DNA of 64,000 nt from Leptobrachium leishanense (GCA_009667805.1 CM019066.1:119737690-119801689); one strand, 5' to 3'. Counted from the stretch's first letter, positions 1 to 12,739 are shown. The notes: generated by a model not told the origin, from the letters alone. Numbers and translations are program-made.

Positions 1-2
1 GT

Positions 3-830
3 TCTACAGACGAGGAGTTTGTGGTAAAATCACAGATTCTTAGACATGATTTTAAGGAGAAGGGTTACCCTAACCGTTGTCTCAAAAGGGCGTTTCAACG
101 CGCCCTATTATTATCTAGAGATGATCTCCTAGAGGATCATACGAAACCCGATACCAAACTTATCAGATGTATAGGGACGTTTGATGTTGGTTGGGATCAT
201 GTCAAAAAAATCATGGACCGTTATTGGCCCCTACTAACTCTCGATTCTCAGCTATCTGACATGCTTACTGATAAGGCGTCTATTACGGCAAGGCGAAGTC
301 GCAACCTAAGGGATAGGCTGGTACACAGCCATTTCTCTCTACCATCCCCTACAAAAATTCATACGTGGCTATCGAGGGATTTACGAGGCACATATAAATG
401 TGGCCGATGTGTTGCCTGTACTTATATTTTGAAATCTTCCAAAAGTGTCACTGATTCAGTGAATATGTCTAGTTTTGAGATTCGCTCCTTTTTCAATTGC
501 AATTCCACAGGAATTGTATATCTTGCCTCGTGTTTATGTGGCAAGAAGTATGTAGGGAAAACTGTGCGACCATTTAAAAGACGAATCATGGAACACATTC
601 ACTCCACTAGGAGACTACAGGAAACCTCGATATCACGGCATCTGGCCCAATATCATGGGAACAATGCAAAGGTATTAAGCTTCTGTGGTCTAGAGCTAGT
701 ACAGCTGTCACCTAGAAAAGGCGACTTTGATTTGAAGTTGCGCCGCAGGGAATGCTGGTGGATCTATCAATTGCGGACTTTGGCTCCCCTTGGTCTGAAT
801 GAAGGGTTTTCTTTTTCACCATTCATCTGA
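3..830 (+). CDS. PLE-1 polyprotein C-terminus: RT end plus GIY-YIG endonuclease (partial)
   Basis: Open from the window edge to a TGA at 828-830, so the N-terminus lies upstream. The first ~90 residues match the region downstream of the PLE RT catalytic core (a conserved GYP, then the RNLRD block shared with the other two PLEs here). Next comes a cysteine cluster, C-x2-C-x2-C around residues 130-140 (CGRCVAC), the usual linker before the nuclease. The GIY-YIG core follows: GIVYLASCLCGKKYVGKT, then R-x-R-R-I-x-E-H, and a C-terminal W-W-I-Y-Q-L-R-T-L-x-P-x-GLNEG block. In PLEs this nuclease nicks the target to prime reverse transcription. No internal stop or frameshift is visible in the part present. 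Start codon not in the window. Confidence 0.87.
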   Translation, partial: STDEEFVVKSQILRHDFKEKGYPNRCLKRAFQRALLLSRDDLLEDHTKPDTKLIRCIGTFDVGWDHVKKIMDRYWPLLTLDSQLSDMLTDKASITARRSRNLRDRLVHSHFSLPSPTKIHTWLSRDLRGTYKCGRCVACTYILKSSKSVTDSVNMSSFEIRSFFNCNSTGIVYLASCLCGKKYVGKTVRPFKRRIMEHIHSTRRLQETSISRHLAQYHGNNAKVLSFCGLELVQLSPRKGDFDLKLRRRECWWIYQLRTLAPLGLNEGFSFSPFI

Positions 831-1583
831 GTATATGATACGACTATGATCGTTCAATTTATGGTCATTTACTTTGTCCCGCTTTGTTGCAAATCACCTT
901 TTAAAGCTCATGTAATTGTTAATTTGGTTTACAAAAGGCGTCTGGAAGATGACTGCAAGTCCTCATCAGTATAACCAATAATCCGTGTATTCGATACCGA
1001 CCCAATAATACACCATAATGATCACTTTCACTATAATTGAGTGCCTTGCTGCACACATAAATAGCCCGGTAGAACTGAGCTGCCTCTAAGCCGCCCATTT
1101 TTTACTTCATTTGAGTGGGTACCTGTTTTTTGCAATCTGTATACTCTGTCCCTTATTGGACGGCGTTCGATCATAGGTAGTTGTAGGATGTCACAATCTA
1201 CTATGATGGGCAGTCCACACATTTCTCTATATTTATATATAGCCTCCCTATCTTTTCCGCTTGGGATCCTGCCCTGCTGTTTTTTGAGGCATGGGGTTTT
1301 TTTGCCTGCGCTGCTTGAATGTTAATCTGTATATTTGGCACGACGTGAAGCTGTTTGGTCACGATTGGCCATTTAGGGTCACATGACTTATTCTGACCAA
1401 TAAGCAGACGATCGTCCCCTTTTCTATCTTCACCACTGGTTTTTTGCGCCGATTCCAACGGCGTTTCGAGTGATTTCAATTAAAGTAATGAGTCTGTTCT
1501 AGCCTCTATCACGTAATTTCCTGATGGGGGTATATAACCAGCCGTGGTAGCATACGGTACTATTATCAATCACAATCTGTGTA

Positions 1584-1630
1584 GACTCCCGATGAAGCCG
1601 GTCTAGTACCGGCGAAACACGTGTCGAGTC
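1584..1630 (+). ncRNA. Hammerhead-ribozyme-like motif of PLE-1
   Basis: Stem I pairs GACTC (1584-1588) with GAGTC (1626-1630). The core is CCGATGA (1589-1595), with C in place of the usual U4. One extra A follows, then stem II GCCGG/CCGGC (1597-1601/1609-1613) with a 7-nt loop, then GAA. Stem III is only the palindrome ACACGTGT (1617-1624), followed by C at 1625, giving a predicted GTC cleavage site. A palindromic stem III with no loop suggests action as a dimer. Hammerhead motifs are known from PLE terminal repeats. The U4 change may weaken activity. Confidence 0.6.
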
Positions 1631-1680
1631 CTGTTTTATTTTTAAACTGTCGTGCGATATGATTCGGTAGGGCAAGATTA

Positions 1681-3123
1681 GAATCTATTGTAAGTGTCTA
1701 GGGACAGAATATGTCTATGGAAGAATTTATGGTTTACTTTGGTTACTAAATGGTATTTGGCAATCTGTGAATCTTTACTCTGGTAGCAATGTGTCTGGCC
1801 CCGGAGCGTGGCTGTGCTCCACTGTTTTGAATATCCGAGATTTAGAGTGGTACCGGCCTCCAGACACCACCGCAAGGCAGCCAGGCTGCATGCAGACGTC
1901 ACACTGTTGGTATTTTCTTGCAATACAGCATCGCTTATAAATGTATCTGTAAGCTTTTGCGTTCACCTGGGTATCATGGGCAATTGCCAAATTTATCACG
2001 CCATTTGATGTGCCTATATTGCAATTTGCATTCAGCGTGCAGCAATTATTGTCTCTAAGCTATAACTATTTGGTGATTCAATGCGTGGCGTAACTGCCTT
2101 TCCCCCGCATTGCACAATTGGCAAATTATATACGCTGCTCCCTGTACCGTCGTCCACCGTATTCATACGTTTATTTGACATTCAGTCGTCTATTTGGGGC
2201 AATACAGGGACAGGAAAAGGGAAAGACTTTATCCATTTTGTCCTGATTACCAATTGTCTTATGGCAAGATTGCAACCATAAGTATGATGGTGACTTTGTC
2301 TGGCTTCGGTGGTTAGTGGTATTTTCTCTGGTTGGTCGACTGCTGGAGTACCTTGCGACCTAAAGCTATCAATCGCGTTCCATCCAAGGTAGCCAGTTCT
2401 ATTCTACATGCAATATCGGTATTACTATTCTGGCATATTAAACAAATATCCTCAGGTTTTTCCGGTGGCCATACCTGCACTACAATCTACATTTATACAG
2501 ACTGACAATACAAACTGATATATCGCCAATCCACACTATATTGCATACAGATACCATTTAACCTGAGTCCTGATACGCCATTTTTCCATCTGGTAGCCTA
2601 ATCATCCACGAACATCCAGTAATCTGTTCTCTAGGCCTGCCAATTCGGTAATTATAAATATCCCTCAATGTGCCGGTTCATATCGTATGTGTGTATATGT
2701 TTTTTAACTTCGTTGGTTACTGTGTGTGTTACTTTGTAATTAATAAAAGTTACGTTTTAAGTTAGCACTTCCTGTTTCTCGGAGGGTTCATCCCTCTTTT
2801 TTTGTCTTTTCAAGATTTATCAGGTTTAATCCTATATGGGAGTGTCCATACCCTTAGTGATTTTTCATTGTGGGTTTGGGGTGATTGTTTACCTCCCTTG
2901 TGGAGGTTCCTATTTCTTCTCATGATTAATATACAGACATGACATAACGTATACATATAATAATGACATATTATGAATCTACCGAGTCTGACGGAAAGAA
3001 CGATATATAATATGTCTGGGTCATATACTAAAATAAGCCTTCAAAACACGTTTAAACATGATGCGCAAAACAGGTAAAAATGACCTCAGCATAGGGGCGG
3101 GAAAAGCCTCAGCAGCGAAAGGG
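1681..3123. other. No gene recognised; possible PLE-1 3' extension
   Basis: AT-rich, only short shadow frames. The stretch to about 2760 may still be PLE-1 terminal repeat, because PLE-3 continues ~970 bp past its hammerhead; nothing here confirms it. At 3104-3127 the sequence GCGAAAGGGTTAA resembles a piggyBac-like MITE end (compare 48852-49289), but I found no partner end. Confidence 0.4.
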
Positions 3124-3584
3124 TTAAGAGCTTTTCTGGGAAGCTACCACCCTACCTGAATATGCTGCTTCCCCCGGCAGTTCCCTCATCCTATAACCTC
3201 AGATCCAGGACCAGCACCTTACTTGCAATACCGCAATACAAAAAGAAAGTGGCTCGATCCTCATTTTCCTACAGAGCACCGCAAATATGGAATAACCTCC
3301 CAGACACCGTCAAATCTTCCCCCAGTCTAAAGTCCCTTAAGACTTCCCTATTAACATACCTCAATACGAAATGCACCTGTAAACATGTAACATAATGACT
3401 TTATTGCCTACATATTTATTTTTCTGTTAATCTGTATATTTGGTCTTGTGTTAATATCTTGCATTTTACTATTTTGTATTTCTGTAACCACTCAATGTTC
3501 TCGAACCCAGGACATACTTGAAAACGAGAGAAATCTCAATGTATCCTTCCTGGTAAAATCCTTTATAAATAAATAAATAAATAA
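3124..3584 (+). pseudogene. L2-type LINE, 5'-truncated 3' end
   Basis: Open frame 3162-3395 encodes the extreme C-terminus of a LINE RT: PSSYNLRSRTSTLLAIPQYK, then RSSFSYRAPQIWNNLPD. It is followed by a 3' UTR ending in an (ATAA)n tail at ~3570-3584. The same C-terminus and UTR occur on the minus strand at 15.5-16 kb, and the UTR alone at 22.6-22.8 and 51.1 kb, so this is one family. The 5' truncation lies inside the RT, typical of target-primed reverse transcription that stopped early. Non-functional. Confidence 0.8.
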
Positions 3585-3586
3585 CC

Positions 3587-3897
3587 CCCCAAGGAAAAGC
3601 CAGGTTGCTGACCTGACAAGAGACCTAAACTATCTAAGCCCCCGATGGTGTACATCCCAAGGAAATGTTGTTATACTAGAGAGATCATAATGTTCTAAAG
3701 CAATATATGCCCATAAAGCTGAATTGGACACAAAAAAATAAAAACGCTAATTGAAAAATAACACCTAAATAACAAATAATAATAATCATCACCATCATCT
3801 CTCAGGTTGGACGGCCCAAACTGTGAAGACCTGTCCCTACTTATTCCGAGAGTATAAACAAAAGAAGAAAAGAAAAAAAGGATAAAAAGATTTTTGG
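3587..3897 (-). repeat. Inverted terminal arm of PLE-2
   Basis: Reverse complement of 7088-7402 apart from scattered differences. Shared blocks include AAGGAAAAGCCAGGTTGCTG (left) with its complement near 7378-7397, and the GTCCCTACTTATTC block (left, near 3832) with its complement near 7143-7157. The arms would fold the transcript into a long hairpin. Confidence 0.85.
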
Positions 3898-4179
3898 AGC
3901 CCCTCTCTAAATGGCTTGACTATCTTTTCAAAGAAACTGTGATGGGATTAGATACTCTTCTGAAGGATACCCCCATCTAATTGAAGAATTGAAACGTATA
4001 TCCTTACCTGATGGCCTAATTGTCCTTATGACGTGTGATGTGAAGAGTTTGTACACAGTAATTCCTACTGATGCAGGAATTGAGGCCATGCGTCAACTTT
4101 TGGCCCATTCTGAGGTTTATCAGGGACCACCTATTGAATTTGTTTTGGAGCTATTAGAGATAGTGTTGAATTACAACTA

Positions 4180-4394
4180 CAGTGGCAAGAAAAAGTATGT
4201 GAACCCTTTGGGATTATGTGGAGTTTTGCATGTATTGGTCATAAATGTGCTCTGATCTTCATCTAAGTCACAACAATTTGAAAAACACAGTCTGCTTAAA
4301 ATAATACAACACAAACATTATATGTTTTCATGTGTTTATTGAACAGAACATGTAAACATTCACAGTGCAGGGTGGAAAAAGTATGTGAACCCCT
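4180..4394 (+). repeat. Tc1 left inverted repeat (IR/DR)
   Basis: Outer direct repeat at about 4188-4210 and inner direct repeat at 4371-4394 share GGAAAAAGTATGTGAACCC-like sequence; these are the likely transposase binding sites. Mirrors 5587-5801. Confidence 0.88.
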
Positions 4395-4467
4395 AGCCTA
4401 ATGACTTCTCCAAGAGCTAATTGGAGCCAGGAGTGAGCCCCCCTTGAGTCCAATCAGTGTGAAATTA

Positions 4468-5581
<1,114 letters not shown>

Positions 5582-5586
5582 GTCCA

Positions 5587-5801
5587 AAGGTTCACATACT
5601 TTTTCCACCCTGCACTGTGAATGTTTACATGTTCTGTTCAATAAAAACATGAAAACATATAATGTTTGTGTTGTATTATTATAAGCAGACTGTGTTTTTC
5701 AAATTGTTGTGACTTAGATGAAGATCAGAGCACATTTTATGACCAATTCATGCAAAACTCCACGTAATTCCAAAGGGTTCACATACTTTTTCTTGCCACT
5801 G
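5587..5801 (-). repeat. Tc1 right inverted repeat (IR/DR)
   Basis: Inner direct repeat 5587-5610 and outer 5774-5801. Near-complete reverse complement of 4180-4394. The inner copy begins six bases after the transposase stop codon. Confidence 0.88.
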
Positions 5802-7773
5802 TATTTTCGATTTGAATCCCAGTGGTTCCAACAAATAATTGGGATCTCCATGGGTGCGGCCGTAGCACCTATGTATGCTAATTCATTTATGTACTCCTTT
5901 GAACAACAGGAAATTATCTCAAGGTATGGTTACAAGATCATATATTACAAGAGATTTATTGATGATGTGCTCATTAATTTTTTGGACACAGTACAAGGGG
6001 CAGGTGAATTTGTGGAACAGATTAATGGTCTTGAATCCCCTATTAAAATCACAGCGGAGATCAGTATGGAATCGGTGGACTTTTTGGATCTGCGCATTTT
6101 TCGGAGTGGGGACTCCTTGGAATACACCCTCTTCCAGAAACCAACAGACCGTAACACATTATTACATATGTCAAGTTCGCATCCTACCCATTTGAAGCAT
6201 TCCCTACCTTATACCCAGTTCCTCAGGGTATTTCGCAACAATTCCAATGATGAAAAGGCACAGGTTCAAATTAACACAATGTGGTCTCGATTTAGTACTA
6301 GAGGTTACCCTACTCATGTGTTGGAGGAAGCTCTGAAACGGTGTTAACGTGAACAGGAGAATAAAAGAATTGTACAACCGACGTTTATTTTTTTGACAGC
6401 TTATACACCTAGATCTAATGATATTAACCATATCTTAAGGAAGAACTGGCCTATTTTAGCAAATGATAGTACTCTACAAAAGAATTTTCAGAATCCATGG
6501 CTTTTTTGCCATCGGAGATCACGTAATTTACAGGATATCTTGGTGAATACGGATCCAGTACGCTCTTATTCCAATATCAACACAATTCAACACCCTGGCT
6601 GCTTTCGCTGCTTAGGCTGCGTCACGTGCAGCCATATGATTTCAGGGACCTCTTTTTGTCACCCGCATACTGGACGTAAATACTCAATTAAACATCGTAT
6701 CACGTGTACTACAGATCACGTGATATATAAGATTTTGTGTCCTTGTGGACTCTGTTATGTGGGGAAGACGGATACTTCCCTTAGAGAAAGGATCAGAGGC
6801 CATAGATCGTCGATACGTTTGGCATGTCGTGATGGATCAAGTGACAAACCAGTAGCCTGCCACTTTTTAGAGAAAGGACACCAAGTACCGATGATGAAAT
6901 TCACTGCAATTGATCATATACTGCGCCCAAGGAGAGGGGGTGATTGGAGCAATATGTTGCTCAAAAGGGAGACCTATTGGATTAGGGAACTGAATACTAT
7001 TTTTCCCTTAGGTCTCAATGAGAGATTATTTTACCAAGCGTTTATGTGATTGGTTTTAGGATTATTGTTGTTTTATTTTTTCATTCTCTTTTTTCTCTAT
7101 TTTACCTTTTTTTCTTTTCTTCTTTTGTTTACACTCTCAGAATAAGTAGGGACAGGTCTTCACAGTTTGGGCCGTTCAACCTGAGAGATGATGGTGATGA
7201 TTATTATTATTCGTTATTTAGGGTTTATTCTTCAATTAGCGTTTTTATTGTTTGTGTCCAATTCAGCTTTATGGGCATATATTGCTTTAGAACATTATGA
7301 TCTCTCTCTAGTATAAGAACATTTCCTTGGGATGTACACCATCGAGGGCTTAGATAGTTTAGGTCTCTTGTCAGGTCAGCAACCTGGCTTTTCCTTGGGG
7401 GTTGCGTTTTGTTTGTTTTTTGATTTTTGTAACTTCCTACTCAGTATCATCCTTTTTTTAAACAAATTTTATGATTGTTTTTTATGTTCCCTTAGTTAGA
7501 GGAGAGGATTTGGGTTTACTTTATGAATATCTATGATGGCCTACTATGGTTGTTGTATTAACTATTGCCAATGGTGTTTTCTCCCGTTCTTACAGAGTTA
7601 GGGACATAGCATAGCATCATGTTGCTATGGTGATGGATGAGTCACGGGGGTTGAGCCGGCGCTCTGACGTCACTCCTAGGAGACGGCGTCCGCTCAGCAC
7701 AGGGAGGGGTTGGCACTGAAATGTGGTGAGTATGTTTTATGTTATATAAGTGTTTCATGTTTGCATTTTTTAT

Positions 7774-7814
7774 ATCCTGATGAAAGTCCACAGATAGTGG
7801 ACTGAAACGTAGAT
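7774..7814 (+). ncRNA. Hammerhead-ribozyme-like motif of PLE-2
   Basis: Core CTGATGA (7777-7783) is followed by an extra A, a perfect 7-bp stem II (AGTCCAC 7785-7791 / GTGGACT 7797-7803) with a 5-nt loop, then GAA. A minimal palindromic stem III ACGT (7807-7810) precedes A7811, giving predicted GTA cleavage. Stem I is short: ATC (7774-7776) with GAT (7812-7814). Layout matches the motifs of PLE-1 and PLE-3. An AATAAAG signal follows at 7827. Confidence 0.6.
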
Positions 7815-7951
7815 TTTCTACTTACAAATAAAGATTTATAGGAAGACCGCGAGAGTGCCATTGATACTTTGTGTATACAGCGTCTACATTAGCCAGGTGG
7901 CCACCAGGCATTGAACTTTCCAGGAGTGCAGGAATTTTCGGAGGTATATAT

Positions 7952-8514
7952 AACAAAACACCAAGAAAGAGCACTCCATATTATTGACCACCTTCTGCCA
8001 TCATTTTCTGCTGCAAAAGAAGCAGTTTTAAAATATTCAAAAAACTTGACTGAGGTAATAAATAATGGGGAGTCAGTTCACAAAAGTATGATCATAATTT
8101 GCTTAAGCCTGTCACAGTCGCCAATGTACCCCATCTTTGACAGGTCCTATCTAACTTGACTGAATCTGCATTTACAGGATCAACTCACCCTGGAGCTCCC
8201 CAGGAGACTCTAGGCCTTATAAAGGCTGTCATGGTGGAGCACCTGTGAACAGGGAGGGGTGCATACCAAATGAAAGTTGTCAGCTCTCTATCTATAAAAT
8301 ACAAAACACCAGAAGGTTGCACTCAACCTCAAAACTAAGCGGGTGCATCTAAGACATTAAAAACAAAACACCAAGAAAGAGCACTCCATATTATTGACCA
8401 CGTTCTTCTATCATTTTCTGCGGCAAGAAAAAGCACAGTTTTAAAAATATTCAAAATACCTGACTGAGGTAATAAATAATGGGGATTCAGTTCACAAAGT
8501 ATGATCATCATTTG
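7952..8514 (+). repeat. Direct duplication of a ~150-bp unit
   Basis: 7952-8101 and 8361-8514 share AACAAAACACCAAGAAAGAG and the following ~130 bp (through the GTATGATCAT block) with about 90% identity and small indels. About 260 bp of unrelated sequence lies between. Part of a similar phrase (GAGAGCACTC) recurs near 28.94 and 31.00 kb. Probably a terminal repeat or tandem piece of an unidentified element; no coding content. Confidence 0.75.
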
Positions 8515-8760
8515 TATATATACTGTATATATTCTGGTGTCTGTGTGTGTGGTCAGGGTGTGTGCAGGCTGTGCAGTGGGTAAATGGGGTGTCTGGCCAT
8601 TCATTTTAATATTAACATAAATTGGACAGGCTTTCAGCAAAATCCTAAATTATTTATTGGAAAGCGGTCACATGACCTTTAATAAAAGTATCTGTTATCG
8701 GAATTGGTGAGTACCTGAAAAAGAGAATCTGTATTCGGTCTTGCCAAAATGGTATCTGTG

Positions 8761-8761
<1 letters not shown>

Positions 8762-8794
<33 letters not shown>
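8762..8794 (+). repeat. (TAA)n microsatellite
   Basis: About ten uninterrupted TAA/AAT units. Confidence 0.97.
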
Positions 8795-8795
<1 letters not shown>

Positions 8796-9416
8796 GAAAC
8801 CATGTGGCAATAGAGTGCACTTTTTACAAGTAATAAATAGGACATACAACAATCCCATTATTTTACACACTCCCTGAGATGAATTTATTGCTTCCTCTCA
8901 AAGGCGTTACTGACGCTTTCAAAAACATTTTGAATAGTGAGAGTTTCCTGTATAGATAAACAAAATATTTGTGTTTTTCTACCCTACAAACTTGACAAAA
9001 CACTGGAAAACAAATTAAATTTGTTAACCTCTATTAACTCTCCTTTGATTTTCATTTATCTTTGATTTGTAGGTTTAAGACACATACACATCACATTTGG
9101 CCTCAATAGGCTGCAGTAGTCCCAGCGGAATCCCTGGTGATAATAATGTATGTAAACTAAAAGCGAGCACAGAGGGTCTTACTCATTATAGAAGTGCAGC
9201 AGGATTTTATTTGCTGTTAAAACACTGTTGACACACTTCTCTCCTGACATCTGGACTTTTATCAAGACCTTTCTGGTTACACTACATGTTGCAAAAAAGA
9301 ATATCGATCTACTCATTAGGAATCCACTTAAATAATTTACATAGATTGTATAGCTACAACACTTAAACTCTGTGTTTGAAGATACCTGACTGATATTCTG
9401 TATATACTGTATGTTA
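8795..9416. other. No feature recognised
   Basis: AT-rich, no long frame, no repeat I could match elsewhere in the window. Confidence 0.5.
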
Positions 9417-10373
9417 CGGCTAAAGCCCGAAATGCGGTTAATCCTAGGATTACCTGTGTAAACCTACCATTACCCAGGCATCATTAGCAAAAGTCCGAAG
9501 TGAAATGAAATTTCGGACTTTACCCGGGTAATCTGCAAAGTATCCAGAGGTCTCTGGGTACTCCGATTTTCTGCTCTGTTTAAACCGGGTAATTCGCACA
9601 TTACCCTAGTGTTGCTGGATAAAGTGTCATGTGCAACGAAACAGCTGACTTTATCCGGATAATCTGCAAAATATCCAAACGCCTCTGGGTACTCTGCTTT
9701 TCTTGGGTTTTCAGCAGGTTACAGTTGACTGAATTCTGAGGATTACCCGGATAAAGCTGCAAACTGTTATCTGACTGATAAGAAAACAGTGTTATTTTGT
9801 TATTTTTAATGAAATTGTATCCACAGTCACAAACCACACTAAATAACCGTCATGTAACTCTACATTAATTGTCTGAAAATTGATTTATGAAGATAAAGAT
9901 ATTATATAAAGAGTAACCTAATGGTTATTATGTTTTATAAATGATATATAAGTACATATGACACATAATAAAGATCATGTAACTCTTTCACATTCATATA
10001 AGAAACATATCCTGTTACTCTGTATATTCATTATATCCGCAATACATTTCAATGTTTGTCTTTTGCCATCTTCCTTGATAATATCCATAGATAATAGCAA
10101 AATTCACTTTTACCCAAGCGGGGTTGGATGCTCTGCAGATTACCCAGGTGAAGCTGTGGATAGTCCTCAGATTACCCGGGTGAAGCTTCAGATTTGCACA
10201 TTATCAGGGTAAAGTGTGAATTTTTCAGCTCTTCCAGACTGTTACCCAAGGACTAATTTTGGTTAGTCCTAAAATTACCCTGGTAAAGTCCGAAATTTTC
10301 ATTTTTTTTGCAGCTTTACCCAGCAGTTTTGGGTAATCCTAGGATTAACCACACTTTGGACTTTACCCCAGTG
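9417..10373. mobile_element. Palindromic nonautonomous DNA element with internal ATTACCCGGGTAA-type repeats
   Basis: The ends are inverted: left ...GCGGTTAATCCTAGGATTACC at ~9430-9455 and right GGGTAATCCTAGGATTAACC at ~10331-10350. Outward from these, AAAGCCCGAAA (left) pairs with the complement of GACTTTACC (right). Inside, variants of ATTACCCGGGTAAAGTCCGAA recur many times on both strands (9515, 9585, 9655, 9750, 10135, 10170, 10275), so the element can fold extensively. The right end CACTGGGGTAAAGTCC (minus strand) begins CACTG, which might suggest CMC-type, but the left end is eroded. Superfamily unassigned; the middle (9790-10090) may be a secondary insertion. Confidence 0.6.
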
Positions 10374-10392
10374 CTCGAGTCCTGTGGGAATG

Positions 10393-10423
10393 GCATTCCC
10401 GCAGTTCTCCCGCTGCGGGAATG
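10393..10423. repeat. GC-rich perfect hairpin
   Basis: GCATTCCCGCAG (10393-10404) and its exact complement CTGCGGGAATGC (10412-10423), with a 7-nt loop, in a GC-rich island between the palindromic element and the minisatellite. Not followed by a T-run; no function inferred. Confidence 0.8.
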
Positions 10424-10589
10424 CAGGTTCCCGCTGTGGCCGGAGCCCAAAACAATTTAGCTGTCGGCCCGTCGGCCACGTGTTCGTCCTCCGAGCGGCC
10501 GCTGGAATGAAGCGCGGTCGCTCGCCTGTGATCTATCCAACAGACAGCCGCAATCTTGTTGTTTCGGGCCTGGCACCTGGCAGAGAGGT

Positions 10590-11145
10590 GAGCTGGGGGC
10601 AAATATATCCATATGAGCTGGGGCAATTACATCCATTTGAGCTGACCTGGGGCAATTATATCCATGTGTGAGCTGGGGCAAATATATCCTTATGAGCTGG
10701 GGGCAATATATCCATAAGCTAGGGGCAAATATGTCCATAAAAACTGGGGAAAATATATCCATATGAGCTGGGGTCAAATATATCCATATGAGCTGGGGCA
10801 ATTACATCCATTTGAGCTGACCTGGGGCAATTATATCCATGTGTGAGCTGGGGGAAAATATATCCATATGAGCTGGCCTGGGGCAAATATATCCATGTGT
10901 GAGCTGGGGGCAAATATATCCATATGAGCTGGGGCAAATATATCCATATGAGCTGGGGCAAATATGTCCATATGAGCTGGGGGCAAATATATCCATGTGA
11001 GCTGGGGCAAATATATCCATATGAGCTGGGGCAAATATATCCATGTGAGCTGGGGGCAAATATATCCATATGAGCTGGGGCAAATATATCCATGTGAGCT
11101 GGGGCAAATATATCCACGCGAGCTGGGGCAAATATATCCATATAA
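10590..11145. repeat. Minisatellite, ~24-bp unit (GAGCTGGGGCAAATATATCC)
   Basis: Over twenty imperfect units of roughly GAGCTGGGGCAAATATATCC plus ATAT or ATGT, with some longer variants containing CTGACC. Because the dominant unit is a multiple of three, several frames stay open on both strands and create long low-complexity pseudo-ORFs. A related array lies at 29545-29715. Confidence 0.93.
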
Positions 11146-11500
11146 CCAGTGCTGTGCATATTATTCTTGGGGCTCAGTGCTGTGTATATTATTCTTGGGG
11201 CTCAGTGCTGTGCAATATATTCTAGGGGCTCAGTGCTGTGCATTATATTCTCGGGGCTCAGTGCTGTGTATATTATTCTTGGGGCTCAGTGCTGTGTATA
11301 TTATTCTGGGGGGTCCAGTGCTGGGTATATTATTCTTGTGGCTCAGTGCTGTGTATATTATTATGGGGGTCCAGTGCTGGGTATATTATTCTTGGGGCTC
11401 AGTGCTGGGCATATTGCTCTGGGGGCTCAGTGCTGTGCATATTATTCTTGGGGCTCAGTGCTGTGCATATTATTCTGGGGCTCCAAAGCCTATGTATATA
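11146..11500. repeat. Minisatellite, ~30-bp unit (CAGTGCTGTGTATATTATTC)
   Basis: About a dozen imperfect units of CAGTGCTGTGTATATTATTC followed by TTGGGGCT, directly abutting the previous array. Again gives repetitive open frames that are not genes. Confidence 0.93.
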
Positions 11501-11540
11501 ATTCTGGGGGGGGGGTCTGTGTCTGGATATATATATATAT

Positions 11541-11994
11541 TGTGAGCTGGGTGCAATTGCTCTCTGGGGTGAGCACTCTTGAAAGGTTCAGAGACCAGAC
11601 CAGTGACTTTTCTTCAAACGGGGGTACATTTATTGCAGCAACCCACAGGTTATACACCACACTGTATATTGCTCAAAATAAACAGTTCAAAAGCAAAGAA
11701 AATTCCTAGCCGTGTCCCGGCACTAACTAAACATACAATAGCCCTGACTAACAACCTTTGCAAACCTAGTGTTTGTCAGGCTTCAGCAAACTAGCATGAC
11801 CAACCTTGTGCTCCAGCAGATAGAGACCGTCTGCTCCCCAGACTCCAGAGCGATGTCTGTTTGCCTCACCTGCACTAAATTGCCACTGAGGCAAAGTGCA
11901 AAACCAGGTTCCGGAAGGTGTAAGAGAGAAATCTGGGTGACACATAAACCCCGGACAGGACCTTTCCTTGCTCTCTACATGATGCCCTGTTACA
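11541..11994. mobile_element. Possible solo LTR inside a TA-repeat
   Basis: A 454-bp block starting TGTGAG and ending TGTTACA, flanked on both sides by ATATATAT. TG...CA ends fit an LTR, but the flanking dinucleotide repeat makes a target duplication unprovable. The first bases (TGTGAGCTGGG) also resemble the neighbouring minisatellite unit, so the left edge may be wrong. No coding potential recognised. Confidence 0.3.
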
Positions 11995-12102
11995 ATATAT
12001 ATATGTATGTGATATATATTATATATAACGTGTTAGTCCAGTTGCCAAAATCACGAGCATACCAGTACGTAGTGATACCTTTCACTGATCAGTATAGTTT
12101 CC

Positions 12103-12141
12103 AGACCTGAAGAAGAGCGTTACACTCTTGAAAGCTTGTCT
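12103..12141 (+). ncRNA. Hammerhead-like motif (weak)
   Basis: AGAC (12103-12106), CTGAAGA core, extra A, short stem II GAG/CTC with two unpaired T, GAA, palindrome AGCT (12133-12136), T, then GTCT (12138-12141) pairing with AGAC. Same order of parts as the PLE motifs here, but stem II is weak. AATAAAA follows at ~12162. Could be a decayed copy or chance. Confidence 0.35.
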
Positions 12142-12181
12142 TTTAAATGTAATGTTAACCCAATAAAAATGGTATCACAAG

Positions 12182-12739
12182 TACTGCTATACTCGTGATA
12201 TATATATTCTTTCCTCAGGTAATAGGGGTTGTGGAATTTGTGGGTGAGTTCCCTCACTTTTTTTCCCAGGACTTAACCCCTGCGTTACCCGTAACATATA
12301 CAACACAGGAGATTGTCAAAGAAATGCTGAAGTCAATCTTCTTTCTAACCCAAAATATTGACCTGAATGCACACTATTTTCTTTCACAGTATGAGCCTGG
12401 ATGTTCTTTCAGAATCTCCAGTATTGTTTTCATATAACCAGTGTGACGGTGCCCTCTCTGTACCTGCGGCTTTAACTTACTTCACAATCATATACCTGTT
12501 TCTATCTTTTGTACAGAAGGCACATACCAGTCTGAAGATGATCTGTTATAACCTCTACATCACAAGTGGCCGAAGAGGGACACTTGCAATGTATGTATAA
12601 CGCTTGAGGCAACCTGAGAAATCCAGCTATTTCCACACTTTTTTTTAAGTGGCATAAGACACATCAAGGGAAAATATGTCACTAGAATTATCATTTAGGA
12701 CTTAAGAAAAGAACCATATATACGCCGATCGATTTCTCA
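12182..12739. other. No feature recognised
   Basis: Short frames only, no matchable repeat. Confidence 0.45.

Larger units (their letters stand above)
1..1680 (+). mobile_element. Penelope-like element PLE-1, 3' portion (cut by window edge)
   Basis: The 3' half of a Penelope-like retroelement. The window opens inside the coding region. A GIY-YIG endonuclease frame ends at 830, followed by about 750 bp of noncoding sequence leading to a hammerhead-like motif at 1584-1630. PLE-2 has almost the same spacing (stop at 7028, motif at 7777). The protein differs clearly from PLE-2 and PLE-3 in this window, so it is a separate lineage. The true 3' end is not defined. An AT-rich stretch with AATAAA-like sequence near 2740 could be it, but I see no target duplication because the left end lies outside the window. 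Confidence 0.75.

Noticed and set aside
10457..11709. Long repetitive ORFs (109-186 aa) on both strands
   Set aside because: They follow minisatellite units of ~24 and ~30 bp, multiples of three, so several frames stay open by arithmetic. Composition is purely the translated repeat.
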